Assembly: GCA_041299015.1 (NCBI GenBank)
Contig: JBFYWB010000095.1
Coordinates: 1 to 64,000, forward strand
Source: JARFQH01 sp041299015
GTDB lineage: Bacteria > Desulfobacterota > Desulfobacteria > Desulfobacterales > SG8-13
Reading direction: 5' to 3'
Length of the DNA: 64,000 nt
Position numbers and translations under genes: made by a program. This document shows, one piece after another, positions 18,209 through 26,410 of this stretch; the first letter of the stretch is position 1; each line of letters starts with the position of its first letter. Below the pieces are notes generated by a model that was not told the DNA's origin, did no database searches, and saw nothing but the letters and a program-made list of their open reading frames with translations.

Positions 18209-18489
18209 CGTCAACTCGCCCACTGAAGCACTTTTTTCACCTTGATTTTGTCTGCGCGCCCGACCTCACCTAAGGCCGTGCAAACCGCCGGAAGCCTCTT
18301 CAGAGAGGCCAGGGTCGCTTCGATCTGTTTTCTTGAATCATTTCGGCGTTTTCTCTGAAAATTTGAACCTTGACCGGCTGCACCGTATTATGTAACGGGA
18401 GAAGACATCTTGCAACCCGGTTATCAGCCGAAATACCGGTACCGGCAGATAGCTGGAAGGCAGCCGCGGTACTTCCCGCCCAAAGCAAA
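18209..18489. other. Intergenic region without a recognisable gene
   Basis: About 280 bp between the cupin start and the lut-like remnant. Open frames in it have poor codon use and no ribosome site. No promoter hexamer pair or strong hairpin stands out. Confidence 0.5.
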
Positions 18490-18687
18490 ATGATTCGTAT
18501 TCCAGAAATGGCCCGCGGGCCGCAGAAAGTCACGCTTTTTATCCAGTGCCTGGTCGACGGCCCCTATTCCGAAGTCGGCTAAAGCGTACCACGAACTCCC
18601 CGAAGAACCCGAACTGCGGCGCACGACGCACACGGTCCCCGCGAACTGCATCTGTACGTCATCACACCGCAAGAGGAAACTTCTTGA
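18490..18687 (+). pseudogene. Collapsed lutABC-like operon: lutA start joined to lutC end
   Basis: From ATG 18490 (or 18508) the frame reads KVTLFIQCLVDGPYSEVG, the usual opening of LutA/LldE-type iron-sulphur proteins of lactate utilisation (LFxxCLVDxxxPEVG), then stops at 18580. Past the stop, in the same frame, comes HGPRELHLYVITPQEETS and a stop at 18685. This resembles the C-terminal end of LutC/LUD-domain proteins (GVHGPxxLhhhhh). The pair suggests one large deletion that removed the rest of lutA, all of lutB and most of lutC. Both matches are short, so this is a strong suspicion rather than proof. Confidence 0.5.
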
Positions 18688-18786
18688 CCCCGTTCACGCG
18701 CTTCGTTATCTCTATTGATCAGGAATCGACATTAAATAGCGACCCCGGTGTCGAGCCCCAGCCACTTTTTATTCGCGAGGCCGATC

Positions 18787-20010
18787 ATGCAAAAATTCAA
18801 TCCCGAACAGGCCATGTGGAAGGCACGCCGCGAATTCGGTGAACACGGCGGCGTTACGCCATCGGTGTCCCGGTCATCGACGTTTACGGTCATGGACCCG
18901 CGCATCATGCCCGAAATCTTCGCGGGACTGCGGGGACCGGATAAAAACGGCTGTTTTCTTTACAGCCGCCATTTCAATCCCACCGTCGATGTCCTGGCCC
19001 GCTATCTTGCCGCCATGGAAGGTACCGAGGCCGCCGTCTGCACGGCCAGTGGCATGGCCGCCATTGCATGCACGCTGTTGCAGCTGTGCCGACACGGAGA
19101 CCATATTGTTTCCAGTGACACGGTCTACGGCGGCACGCATGCCCTGCTCAGGGAACTGCTCCCTAATATGGGCATCAACACAACCTTTGTGAATCCGACC
19201 GAGACGCAGTCTTTCGAAGCGGCGATCACAAAAAAAACGCGGGTCATCTATACTGAGGCCGTCGGCAATCCCACTTTGAAAATCGCCGACATTCCGGCCC
19301 TGGCCGGCATAGCGAAAACATACGAACTGACCCTCGTGGTGGACAACACCTTCACGCCGATCATGATGTCACCAGCCCGGTTGGGCGCCGACATTGTCGT
19401 CCAATCGCTGACCAAATTCGTCAACGGCGCCGGTGACGCAATCGCCGGTGCGATTTGCGCTACCAAAGCGTTTGTGCATCAACTAATGGATTTGCATACC
19501 GGGCGCGTCATGCTACTGGGCCCGACCATGGATCCGCGTATCGCCTTCGACATCATTCAGCGGTTGCCGCATCTGGCCTTGCGCATGCGTGAACACGGCG
19601 CCCGGGCCATGATTATCGCCGCCAGGTTGGCCGAAATGGGGGTCAGCGTGACCTATCCCGGTCTGCCCTCCCATCCTCAGTACCGGCTCATGAGCCGACT
19701 CATCAATGAGGGCTACGGTTACGGCGGCATACTGACCATCGACTGCGGCACCCGCAGAAGGGCCGAAGACCTGATGGATGTTCTTCAGAACGAAGAACGT
19801 TTCGGATTTATCGCCGTATCACTCGGATTTTATGATACGTTGATGTCCTGTTCGAGTTCATCAACCTCATCGGAGGTCCCGCCCGAAGACCAGCAGAAAA
19901 TCGGATTGTCGCCCGGACTCGTGCGGCTTTCGATCGGTTATACGGGTAGCCTGGCGGCGCGGTTGGAACAGATCGAGCGGGCGGTAAAAAAGGTCGGACT
20001 GGTTCAATAG
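18787..20010 (+). CDS. Cys/Met metabolism PLP-dependent enzyme (cystathionine gamma-synthase / methionine gamma-lyase family)
   Basis: A 407-residue fold-type I PLP enzyme. YSRHFNPTVD (phosphate and PLP contacts from the neighbouring subunit) lies at 59-68, TASGMAAI at 87-94, VVDNTFTP with D186 binding the pyridine nitrogen, and K210 in SLTKFVNGAGD forms the Schiff base. The usual GHSD after the lysine is AGD here. YGGT rather than YGCT at 114-117 argues against a classic methionine gamma-lyase. The reaction is probably a gamma- or beta-elimination or replacement on a sulphur amino acid. The start at 18787 has GCGAGGCC before it. It is monocistronic by spacing. Confidence 0.88.
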   Translation: MQKFNPEQAMWKARREFGEHGGVTPSVSRSSTFTVMDPRIMPEIFAGLRGPDKNGCFLYSRHFNPTVDVLARYLAAMEGTEAAVCTASGMAAIACTLLQLCRHGDHIVSSDTVYGGTHALLRELLPNMGINTTFVNPTETQSFEAAITKKTRVIYTEAVGNPTLKIADIPALAGIAKTYELTLVVDNTFTPIMMSPARLGADIVVQSLTKFVNGAGDAIAGAICATKAFVHQLMDLHTGRVMLLGPTMDPRIAFDIIQRLPHLALRMREHGARAMIIAARLAEMGVSVTYPGLPSHPQYRLMSRLINEGYGYGGILTIDCGTRRRAEDLMDVLQNEERFGFIAVSLGFYDTLMSCSSSSTSSEVPPEDQQKIGLSPGLVRLSIGYTGSLAARLEQIERAVKKVGLVQ

Positions 20011-20219
20011 GGCGATGGGCGGCGGCGATCCCCGTTGTTTTTTGCAACGCCGCCCGAAGGGTTAGCGGGCCAGGTGGTCAACGTCCAGGAATAGCATCGG
20101 GTGCGGATCCAATTAACGTTGAGCAGAGAACGAAGCTTATGCAGTGTCTTTTCACAAATAGGTGATGGCACTGTTTCGCTCGCAGCAGAACAATCAACCA
20201 GCGCCGTATTCTGCACCAT

Positions 20220-21206
20220 ATGAAACCCACGCAACACGGAGTTTTCCAGGAAATCGTCGGCGAAAGCGAGTCGATGCAAAAAGTGTTCGACATCGTTGAA
20301 CGCATCGCCGACAGCGACACGACGATCATGATCAACGGTGAAACCGGCACGGGCAAGGGGATGATCGCCAAAGCCATTCACCGCTGCTCCTATCGGCGCG
20401 ACAACCCCTTCGTTCAGATCAACTGCGGTGCCATTTCCGAAGGTCTTCTGGAGAGCGAATTGTTCGGCCATGTCAAAGGCGCCTTCACGGGGGCCATTTC
20501 GGACAAGCCGGGTAAGTTCGAGCAAGCCCGGGGCGGTACGATATTTCTCGATGAAATCGGCGACATGAGCCCGGATCTGCAAGTCAAAGTCCTGCGGGTG
20601 CTGGAGGAAAACGAATTCGAACGGGTCGGCGGAGTGCAGACCATTAGAGCGAATGTCAGAATCATAGCGGCCACCCACCGCGATCTGGAAGAAGAGGTTC
20701 AGAAGGGCAATTTTCGCGAAGATTTGTTTTACCGCCTTTATGTCATTCCGATCGCCCTTTCACCGCTTAAACACAGAAAATCGGACATCCCCCTGCTGGT
20801 CTCTTATTTTCTGGAAAATATCAGCCGCGCCAAAGGCTGCGAACCGATTAAAATTCTGCCCGAAACCATGGCCCAACTGCTGAACCACTCCTGGCCGGGC
20901 AATGTGCGGGAGCTGAAAAACTTAATGGAGCGCCTGGTGGTTCTCAATGAAAACGAGGTCATTCGGCCGACCGACCTGCCCGACCGGGTCCGCGGCATCA
21001 ACCGGCCGGCCCCTCAGCCGCAACAGGAAATTTACCCTGAAGGGGTCGACTTCAATACTGCGGTGACCGAATACGAAAAAGAGCTGATCCTGCGTGCGCT
21101 AGAAAAAACCAAATGGATTAAAAACAAGGCGGCAGAACTGTTGCAGATCAAACGAACCACGCTCGTCGAAAAGATCAAACGCTACGGCTTAGAAAAGAAA
21201 AAGTAG
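20220..21206 (+). CDS. PspF-like sigma-54 activator without a sensor domain
   Basis: A 328-residue bacterial enhancer-binding protein that begins directly with the AAA+ domain. Walker A is GETGTGKG (40-47), the sigma-54 contact loop GAFTGA is at 87-92, Walker B is GGTIFLDE (105-112), and the arginine-rich region and sensor II FSWPGNVREL-type motif (HSWPGNVREL) follow. A C-terminal Fis-type helix-turn-helix (KNKAAELLQIKRTTLVEKIKRYGL) completes it. There is no N-terminal receiver or PAS domain, as in PspF, so activity must be controlled by another protein or by expression. The gene lies 27 bp upstream of a receiver-containing paralogue. The targets are unknown. Confidence 0.93.
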   Translation: MKPTQHGVFQEIVGESESMQKVFDIVERIADSDTTIMINGETGTGKGMIAKAIHRCSYRRDNPFVQINCGAISEGLLESELFGHVKGAFTGAISDKPGKFEQARGGTIFLDEIGDMSPDLQVKVLRVLEENEFERVGGVQTIRANVRIIAATHRDLEEEVQKGNFREDLFYRLYVIPIALSPLKHRKSDIPLLVSYFLENISRAKGCEPIKILPETMAQLLNHSWPGNVRELKNLMERLVVLNENEVIRPTDLPDRVRGINRPAPQPQQEIYPEGVDFNTAVTEYEKELILRALEKTKWIKNKAAELLQIKRTTLVEKIKRYGLEKKK

Positions 21207-21260
21207 ACCAAACCCCTCTGGGGGGCATCGGGTATGCGGTCCCTGATGGCGGAGATACTC

Positions 21261-22430
21261 ATGAAAGACTACGGCATTCTGTTTGTCGATGATGATAAGG
21301 CGATACTCGATCTGGTGCATCGCTACCTGAGCCGTGAAGGCTACTCGGTGAGTTTGGCCGACAGCGGCCGCAAGGCCCTCGACATGTTAAAGAAAAATGA
21401 TTTCGACATCATTTTCACGGATTTCAAGATGCCCGAAATCGATGGAATCGAACTGCTGTCGGCGATCAAGGAGTGCCGGCCTGAAACCGAAGTCATCATC
21501 GTTACCGGCCACGGAACGATGGAAACAGCGGTTAAAGCCATGAAAATCGGCAGTTATGATTACCTTCAAAAGCCGTTTAAGCTGGACCTGTTGAAACTGA
21601 TCATCGACAGAATCGTCAGCGAAAAGCTGTTGAAGGACAAAAGGGTCCTTTTGAAAAGCCGGGTCAAGGAGCGCCACCGGTACGATTCTCTGGTCGGCAT
21701 CAGTCTCGGGATGCAGGAGATCTACGAAATCATCGATCGTATGAAAAACAGTGGCCCCAACGTGCTGATTCGCGGCGAAACCGGGACCGGAAAGGAACTG
21801 ACGGCCAGGGTGATTCACCGCAGCAGTGATCGGGACCACCGACCGCTGATTCCCATTGTGTGCAGGACCCTGCTGGGCGGCCCGTCCGGAAGCGACGCGA
21901 TCCCGCCGTATCTTTCGGAATTGCTGGCATCCGCGGACGGCAGCACCCTCTACCTGGACGAAATCACCGATATACCGCTTGCGGTTCAAAACGAATTGCT
22001 GCGACTGCTGAACGAAGAGACAAATGACATCGACACGGCCGGGGTAGGCGCGGCGCATAACATTCGGGTGATTGCCGCTACGGGCAAAGACCTCAGGGAC
22101 GCCATCGAGGCTGACCTGGTCAGCAGAGATTTTTTAAACCGGCTCAGCGTTGTTTCGATCAACATGCCGCCGCTGAGGGAACGTAAAGAGGATATCTGTT
22201 TGCTCGTCAATCAGTTTCTTCACAAATATAACGCCGAAAGCACCCGCAAGGTCTACACCATTGAGCCGAAAGCCTTGTCGTATCTGCTTCAGTATCACTG
22301 GCCGGGCAATGTGATCCAACTTGAAAATGTCATCGAAAGGGCGTTCGCGCTCGGGGTCGAAATTGCCATATCCGTGGCGGACCTGCCGATTGAAATCAAG
22401 ACCTTCGGCGACATATCGAAAATCGGCTGA
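21261..22430 (+). CDS. Receiver domain fused to a degenerate sigma-54-type AAA+ domain
   Basis: The receiver (residues 1-120) is complete, with the acidic triad near D10-D12, phospho-acceptor D54 in FTDFKMPEIDG, Thr in VTGHG and Lys in LQKPF. The AAA+ half keeps Walker A (GETGTGKE) and a Walker-B-like YLDEI but has lost the GAFTGA loop, replaced by GGPSGSDAIPPYL. The protein stops after QYHWPGNVIQLENVI with no DNA-binding HTH. It should not contact sigma-54 or DNA by itself. I use ATG 21261 (389 residues; GGAG 6 bases upstream); ATG 21234 is an alternative. It may pair with the PspF-like neighbour. Confidence 0.85.
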   Translation: MKDYGILFVDDDKAILDLVHRYLSREGYSVSLADSGRKALDMLKKNDFDIIFTDFKMPEIDGIELLSAIKECRPETEVIIVTGHGTMETAVKAMKIGSYDYLQKPFKLDLLKLIIDRIVSEKLLKDKRVLLKSRVKERHRYDSLVGISLGMQEIYEIIDRMKNSGPNVLIRGETGTGKELTARVIHRSSDRDHRPLIPIVCRTLLGGPSGSDAIPPYLSELLASADGSTLYLDEITDIPLAVQNELLRLLNEETNDIDTAGVGAAHNIRVIAATGKDLRDAIEADLVSRDFLNRLSVVSINMPPLRERKEDICLLVNQFLHKYNAESTRKVYTIEPKALSYLLQYHWPGNVIQLENVIERAFALGVEIAISVADLPIEIKTFGDISKIG

Positions 22431-22506
22431 TCGGTTCCAGACCGATCACAGCCGGGTTGCAAAAAAGACCGTAAAACAAACCTAACGGATTCGAAAGGAG
22501 ACCTCG

Positions 22507-22926
22507 ATGGACGGCTGTATCTTCTGTAAAATCGTCAGGGGTGAAATTCCGTGTTTCAAGATTTTCGAAGACGACAGGGTGCTCTCGTTTGCAGACGTCA
22601 ACCCCATCAACACCGGCCACACCCTGATTATCCCCAAACGCCACGCCGAAAACATATGGGAAATCGATGGGAGGGATCTCGCCGCCATTCACCAGGCATC
22701 CTTGAAGATCGCCGGAGCCATGAAAACCGCCCTGCAAGCGGACGGCATCGCCATTCTGCAACTCAATGGGCGCGCCGTGAACCAGGTCGTCATGCACTAC
22801 CACCTGCACCTGATCCCGCGCCAATCGAATGATCCCAAGTTGACGATGACCGAGTGGGAGCTGATTCCCGGTGACATGGCCGCTATCGGGAAGACGGCTG
22901 GAAAAATCGCCGCGGCGATGACATAG
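22507..22926 (+). CDS. HIT family nucleotide hydrolase
   Basis: A 139-residue histidine-triad protein of the Hint branch. CIFCKIVRGEIPCFKI opens it, with the usual C-x2-C; IIPKRHAENI follows, and the catalytic triad HYHLHLIPR has H97, H99 and H101. Members hydrolyse adenosine phosphoramidates or dinucleotides. The ribosome site GAAAGGAGA is good. It lies 76 bp after the degenerate response regulator and ends 3 bp before the end of the convergent kinase gene. The C-terminal 30 residues are Ala-rich. Confidence 0.92.
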   Translation: MDGCIFCKIVRGEIPCFKIFEDDRVLSFADVNPINTGHTLIIPKRHAENIWEIDGRDLAAIHQASLKIAGAMKTALQADGIAILQLNGRAVNQVVMHYHLHLIPRQSNDPKLTMTEWELIPGDMAAIGKTAGKIAAAMT

Positions 22927-22929
22927 GCA

Positions 22930-25125
22930 TCAGATAGTAGCCTCGACCGTGGTCGTCCCCTTTCCGTCACGGATGCCCACGACTTCGGTTTGGACCAGAT
23001 CGCCCCATGTCTCCCGGTACATGGCCCTGTAAACGACCTCGAACATGAAATAAAGCAGCTCATACGCCGAGGCGGCCAACAGGGGTTTCTCGAGGAGCGC
23101 CATCAGCTGGTTATTTTTTTCAGCCGCACGCTTGAGTGATTCCAAATCGGTCAATATCTCGCGCCCCTCGCCGCCGCCAGGGTGCGCTTTATTCCACTTG
23201 ATCTTCAGTTGGGTCATTTGTTTTCGTGACGCAGCCAGAAGGCTCCGGCAGGTCTTTTCGCTCTTGAATACCCTCTGGCCGGCCATAATCTCTCTGGTGC
23301 GCCTATCGATGCAGTGCTTTTCCATCTGCAATTCGTTCAGGCACAACGCCCGGATAGCGTCGGTCAAGCCGATGGTGACCCCTTGCAGGATGGGCTTTTT
23401 GTCTCCGGTTTTCATTGCCATTTCTGTCCGGGCGCTGTGCCAGAACATTCGGCTGGCGTTTTTGAAAACCTCGAGCTGGGCCGCGGTGTCGCCCGCGGCG
23501 TTGAACATCAGGGTTTTGATGCCGATGATCAGTTTGCCGGTCTGAACAAACAGCCGTTCCCCGGTGACCATTTCGTAGATGATCCCAACCGCAGCGTACC
23601 AGTCCTGGAGAAACAGAATGCGAGCGGCGCTGTGCAGGCAGGCTGCCAGGGCCTCATTCGAGATCAAATGCGTCGGTGTTGCGTAGGCGGGGGTTCCGCC
23701 CAAAATCGGCTGCGCCGCCTGTCGATCGTCAGCGGAGCCGCAGACAACCGCGGTTTCAACATCGATGAGTCCGATAGAATAGGCTTCGCTCGTGTTAAGG
23801 AAATCCGGATATCTCGCCCTGTCGCCGGCAATCAGGAGATTGTCCGGTTTCAGGTCGCGCATGGCCACACCCTTTGTCCGCAGCCAGGCCAACAGATCGA
23901 GCAGGTTGGTCACGAGACCGGCAATCTGGTGCTTGTTCTGGCTGACCGTCACGGACTGGATGCATCCCCGAATGGTGCGGCGATAGGAGTCGATGGCGTC
24001 TTTATTTTCCGCAAAGGTTTTTTTCAGCAGAGCGTTAATTTTTTCGACACGCTCCGGCGCGAGGTCTTTTTCGTCGGCCTCCAGTTGCTTGCCGGCCAAA
24101 TGAATCAAAAACCACTTCTGCAGTGTGTAGCGGGGAACATCGTGCTGAGCGGCGTTGTTTAGTAAAATTCGAAACTGTTCCTCGAATGCCGCGTAAACCT
24201 TTCGGACAGCGTCGAGCTGTGCGTCGTTTTCGAGGGCATACCGTCCCTCGAAACCGTGGTTTTCCCAAATGACATCCGGATAACCGACGATCTCTTGGAC
24301 CAATTTGTTGGACAGATCGTGGAAGTCATTAACGACTCGACTGAGGAAAAAAAAGCGTGAAAGATCCATCACAAAGACATATGCATTCCCGATTCTCAGG
24401 TGAGACTGGAAAGAAGGGAACTTTTTCAGCCAGTCGAGATATTTTTCTTCCAATAGCTCCGGGGCGAGCTGTTTACTCTCCGAGAAGTGATGGACCATTT
24501 TGAGGACCGCCGACACCGTCGGCACGATGCATTCCCGAGGGGCAACCCTCTTGACGATCTTCCGGTCGGATTCGATGGCGGTTATGTAGGTATCAAAATC
24601 GGTAATCGGTTTCCGGGGGACCTTGATCACGAAATGTTCGTCGTAAATAACGGTGAAACATTTGCTGCGGCTGGTGCTGTCGTCGCCGGCAAGACCGACG
24701 CTCATGCGCCTCGAAACCCATTGCCTGTCATGGAACACATGCAATTCATAGGTCCTGGCCGCGCCGACACCACTGGAGCCGAGCAGTTCAACGCGACCTT
24801 TGGCCTGCTGGGTCTCTCCCAACTGGATCTTGTAAATATTCAGAAAAAATTCGACAATACTGTCCTCGTCGATCTCTTTCGCCTCGTCGAGCGGCTCGAT
24901 CATCTCTTCGACAAGCGCCGGAGAAGGTTCCTTTGGCGTTGCGGTTTTGCCTTTGCGTTTGCGTTTCCAGAAAAACAGCCCGATGACAGCCAAGAAAAAG
25001 GAACCCGAGAGTGCCGGCAGAATGACGGGGTGATGGCCGATCAGCGGCACGTTCGTCAGCACGTGATCGACCTCTCTGAATTTATTGGTTATTATCTCTA
25101 AAACATCCCGGTGGTTAATTTGCAT
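22930..25125 (-). CDS. Membrane-anchored divergent protein kinase-like protein
   Basis: A 731-residue protein with one membrane helix (about 33-53) followed by KRKRKGK, which places the bulk in the cytoplasm. Kinase landmarks are spread over a long chain. K168 (FVIKVP) would be the beta-3 lysine, MRDLKPDNLLI (422-432) stands for HRDLKPxN with catalytic D424 and N429, DVE (455-457) replaces DFG, and GTPAYATP (477-484) corresponds to the activation-loop end. An extra block of about 170 residues sits between the lobes, and about 240 mostly helical residues follow. The catalytic Asp, Asn and Lys are kept, so it may be active. No substrate or partner phosphatase is nearby. Confidence 0.75.
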   Translation of the reverse strand: MQINHRDVLEIITNKFREVDHVLTNVPLIGHHPVILPALSGSFFLAVIGLFFWKRKRKGKTATPKEPSPALVEEMIEPLDEAKEIDEDSIVEFFLNIYKIQLGETQQAKGRVELLGSSGVGAARTYELHVFHDRQWVSRRMSVGLAGDDSTSRSKCFTVIYDEHFVIKVPRKPITDFDTYITAIESDRKIVKRVAPRECIVPTVSAVLKMVHHFSESKQLAPELLEEKYLDWLKKFPSFQSHLRIGNAYVFVMDLSRFFFLSRVVNDFHDLSNKLVQEIVGYPDVIWENHGFEGRYALENDAQLDAVRKVYAAFEEQFRILLNNAAQHDVPRYTLQKWFLIHLAGKQLEADEKDLAPERVEKINALLKKTFAENKDAIDSYRRTIRGCIQSVTVSQNKHQIAGLVTNLLDLLAWLRTKGVAMRDLKPDNLLIAGDRARYPDFLNTSEAYSIGLIDVETAVVCGSADDRQAAQPILGGTPAYATPTHLISNEALAACLHSAARILFLQDWYAAVGIIYEMVTGERLFVQTGKLIIGIKTLMFNAAGDTAAQLEVFKNASRMFWHSARTEMAMKTGDKKPILQGVTIGLTDAIRALCLNELQMEKHCIDRRTREIMAGQRVFKSEKTCRSLLAASRKQMTQLKIKWNKAHPGGGEGREILTDLESLKRAAEKNNQLMALLEKPLLAASAYELLYFMFEVVYRAMYRETWGDLVQTEVVGIRDGKGTTTVEATI

Positions 25126-25404
25126 GAAGATGCGCCTTGAAGCAGTTCTGAGTCATGTCCGTCGCGCAGATCTGTGAAGATCAACAAAATCAAATAATTA
25201 TACAGCGAATTGCCGTTTTGATCAACTCTTATCTGAAAAACGTGCCTGCGACCGGTTGTCTGTCCGCCACAGTCGCCCGCCCCGGCTTTTTGATGGTGTT
25301 TTATGTGCCTGTCAGAACGGAATCACCTTGGAATAACAAAAGCTTTTTGTTGACATTGCTACATTAGTAAATTAGGTAGGTGGGTTAAAAATTTTCGAGG
25401 AATT

Positions 25405-26301
25405 ATGGTCAAGGTCATTTCAGCGGTGAAGGAAATGCAGGAACGCGCCGAAGAGCTGCGCCGGGGCAATCGGCGCATTGCCTGTGTCCCGACCATGGGT
25501 TTTTTGCACGACGGACATCTGTCACTGATGCGAATGGCACGGCAGGCCGCCGATACCCTCGTGGTCAGTATTTTTGTCAACCCGGCTCAGTTCGGCCCCG
25601 GCGAAGATTTCGAAACCTATCCCCGGGACCTGGATAGAGACCTGGGGTTGTGCGCCCATGAAAATGTCGACATCGTGTTTACGCCCGAGACGGCGACACT
25701 CTACCCCGAGGGCTACCAGAGTTATGTGAAGCTCGAACACCTGCCGCACCACCTGTGCGGCCTCTCGCGGCCGGTTTTTTTCACCGGCGTTGCCACAGTG
25801 GTCTGCAAGCTTTTCAATATCGTCCGCCCGCACAGCGCAGTTTTTGGCGAGAAAGACTACCAGCAACTGCTGATCATCCGACGCATGGTCAAGGACCTCA
25901 ATTTCAACATCGATATCATCGGTGCCCCCATCGTCAGGGAAAAAGACGGTCTGGCGATGAGTTCCCGCAATGCATACCTGAAACCCGGACAACGCCCGGC
26001 AGCCCTAACGCTCTATCGCTCTCTCGTTCAGGCCACAAGACGGGTCGAAACCGGTGAACGAGACGCCGCGCGAATTCTGCAGGAAGCACGCGACTTGATT
26101 GCCGTACAACCCGAGACCGAGATCGACTACCTGAGCATCTGTGATCCGGAATCCCTGGTCGCTGTGGCGCGTATCGATCGGCCGGCGTTGATGGCCCTGG
26201 CCGTTAAGGTGGGCAAAACCCGGCTGATCGACAACACGATTTTGCCGGGTTCCTCCTCCGAGGTTCGGTCCATTGCAGTCGATTTCGATAAACCGGCATG
26301 A
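25405..26301 (+). CDS. panC: Pantothenate synthetase
   Basis: This enzyme joins pantoate and beta-alanine, using ATP, to make pantothenate for coenzyme A. The 298 residues include PTMGFLHDGHLSL with the HxGH nucleotide motif at 35-38. Further on are FVNPAQFGPGEDFETYPR, GVATVVCKLFNIV, FGEKDYQQL and the KMSK-like MSSRNAYL. FTPETATLYP lies between. The GAGGAATT ribosome site supports ATG 25405. A TTGACA at 25350 upstream lacks a good -10. panB and panD are not nearby. An intrinsic terminator overlaps its stop codon. Confidence 0.97.
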   Translation: MVKVISAVKEMQERAEELRRGNRRIACVPTMGFLHDGHLSLMRMARQAADTLVVSIFVNPAQFGPGEDFETYPRDLDRDLGLCAHENVDIVFTPETATLYPEGYQSYVKLEHLPHHLCGLSRPVFFTGVATVVCKLFNIVRPHSAVFGEKDYQQLLIIRRMVKDLNFNIDIIGAPIVREKDGLAMSSRNAYLKPGQRPAALTLYRSLVQATRRVETGERDAARILQEARDLIAVQPETEIDYLSICDPESLVAVARIDRPALMALAVKVGKTRLIDNTILPGSSSEVRSIAVDFDKPA

Positions 26302-26318
26302 CAAGCTGGCTTTTTTTT
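26293..26318 (+). terminator. Intrinsic terminator after panC
   Basis: CCGGC (26293-26297) pairs with GCTGG (26305-26309, one G-U pair) around a 7-base loop; one C and then eight T residues follow (26311-26318). The stem starts within the last panC codons. Confidence 0.65.
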
Positions 26319-26410
26319 CGCATTGGACCCGGTGTGTGGGCTGCACCGATTATCTTTGGGTTCTTAACGAAAACAGCACCCCTTAATTTTGCGGTTGGAA
26401 AGGATCAGGC

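Noticed and set aside
20166..20180. TGGCAC-like element resembling a sigma-54 promoter upstream of the PspF-like gene
   Set aside because: The GG-to-GC spacing is 9 rather than 10 and the -12 part reads CGC instead of TTGC.
25350..25378. TTGACA upstream of panC as a promoter
   Set aside because: The hexamer at the right spacing (TAGGTA) is a poor -10, so no feature was called.
26302..26410. Possible SAM or SAH riboswitch before metK-ahcY
   Set aside because: Only 109 bp are available, part of which is the panC terminator, and I found no conserved core of a known SAM or SAH aptamer.
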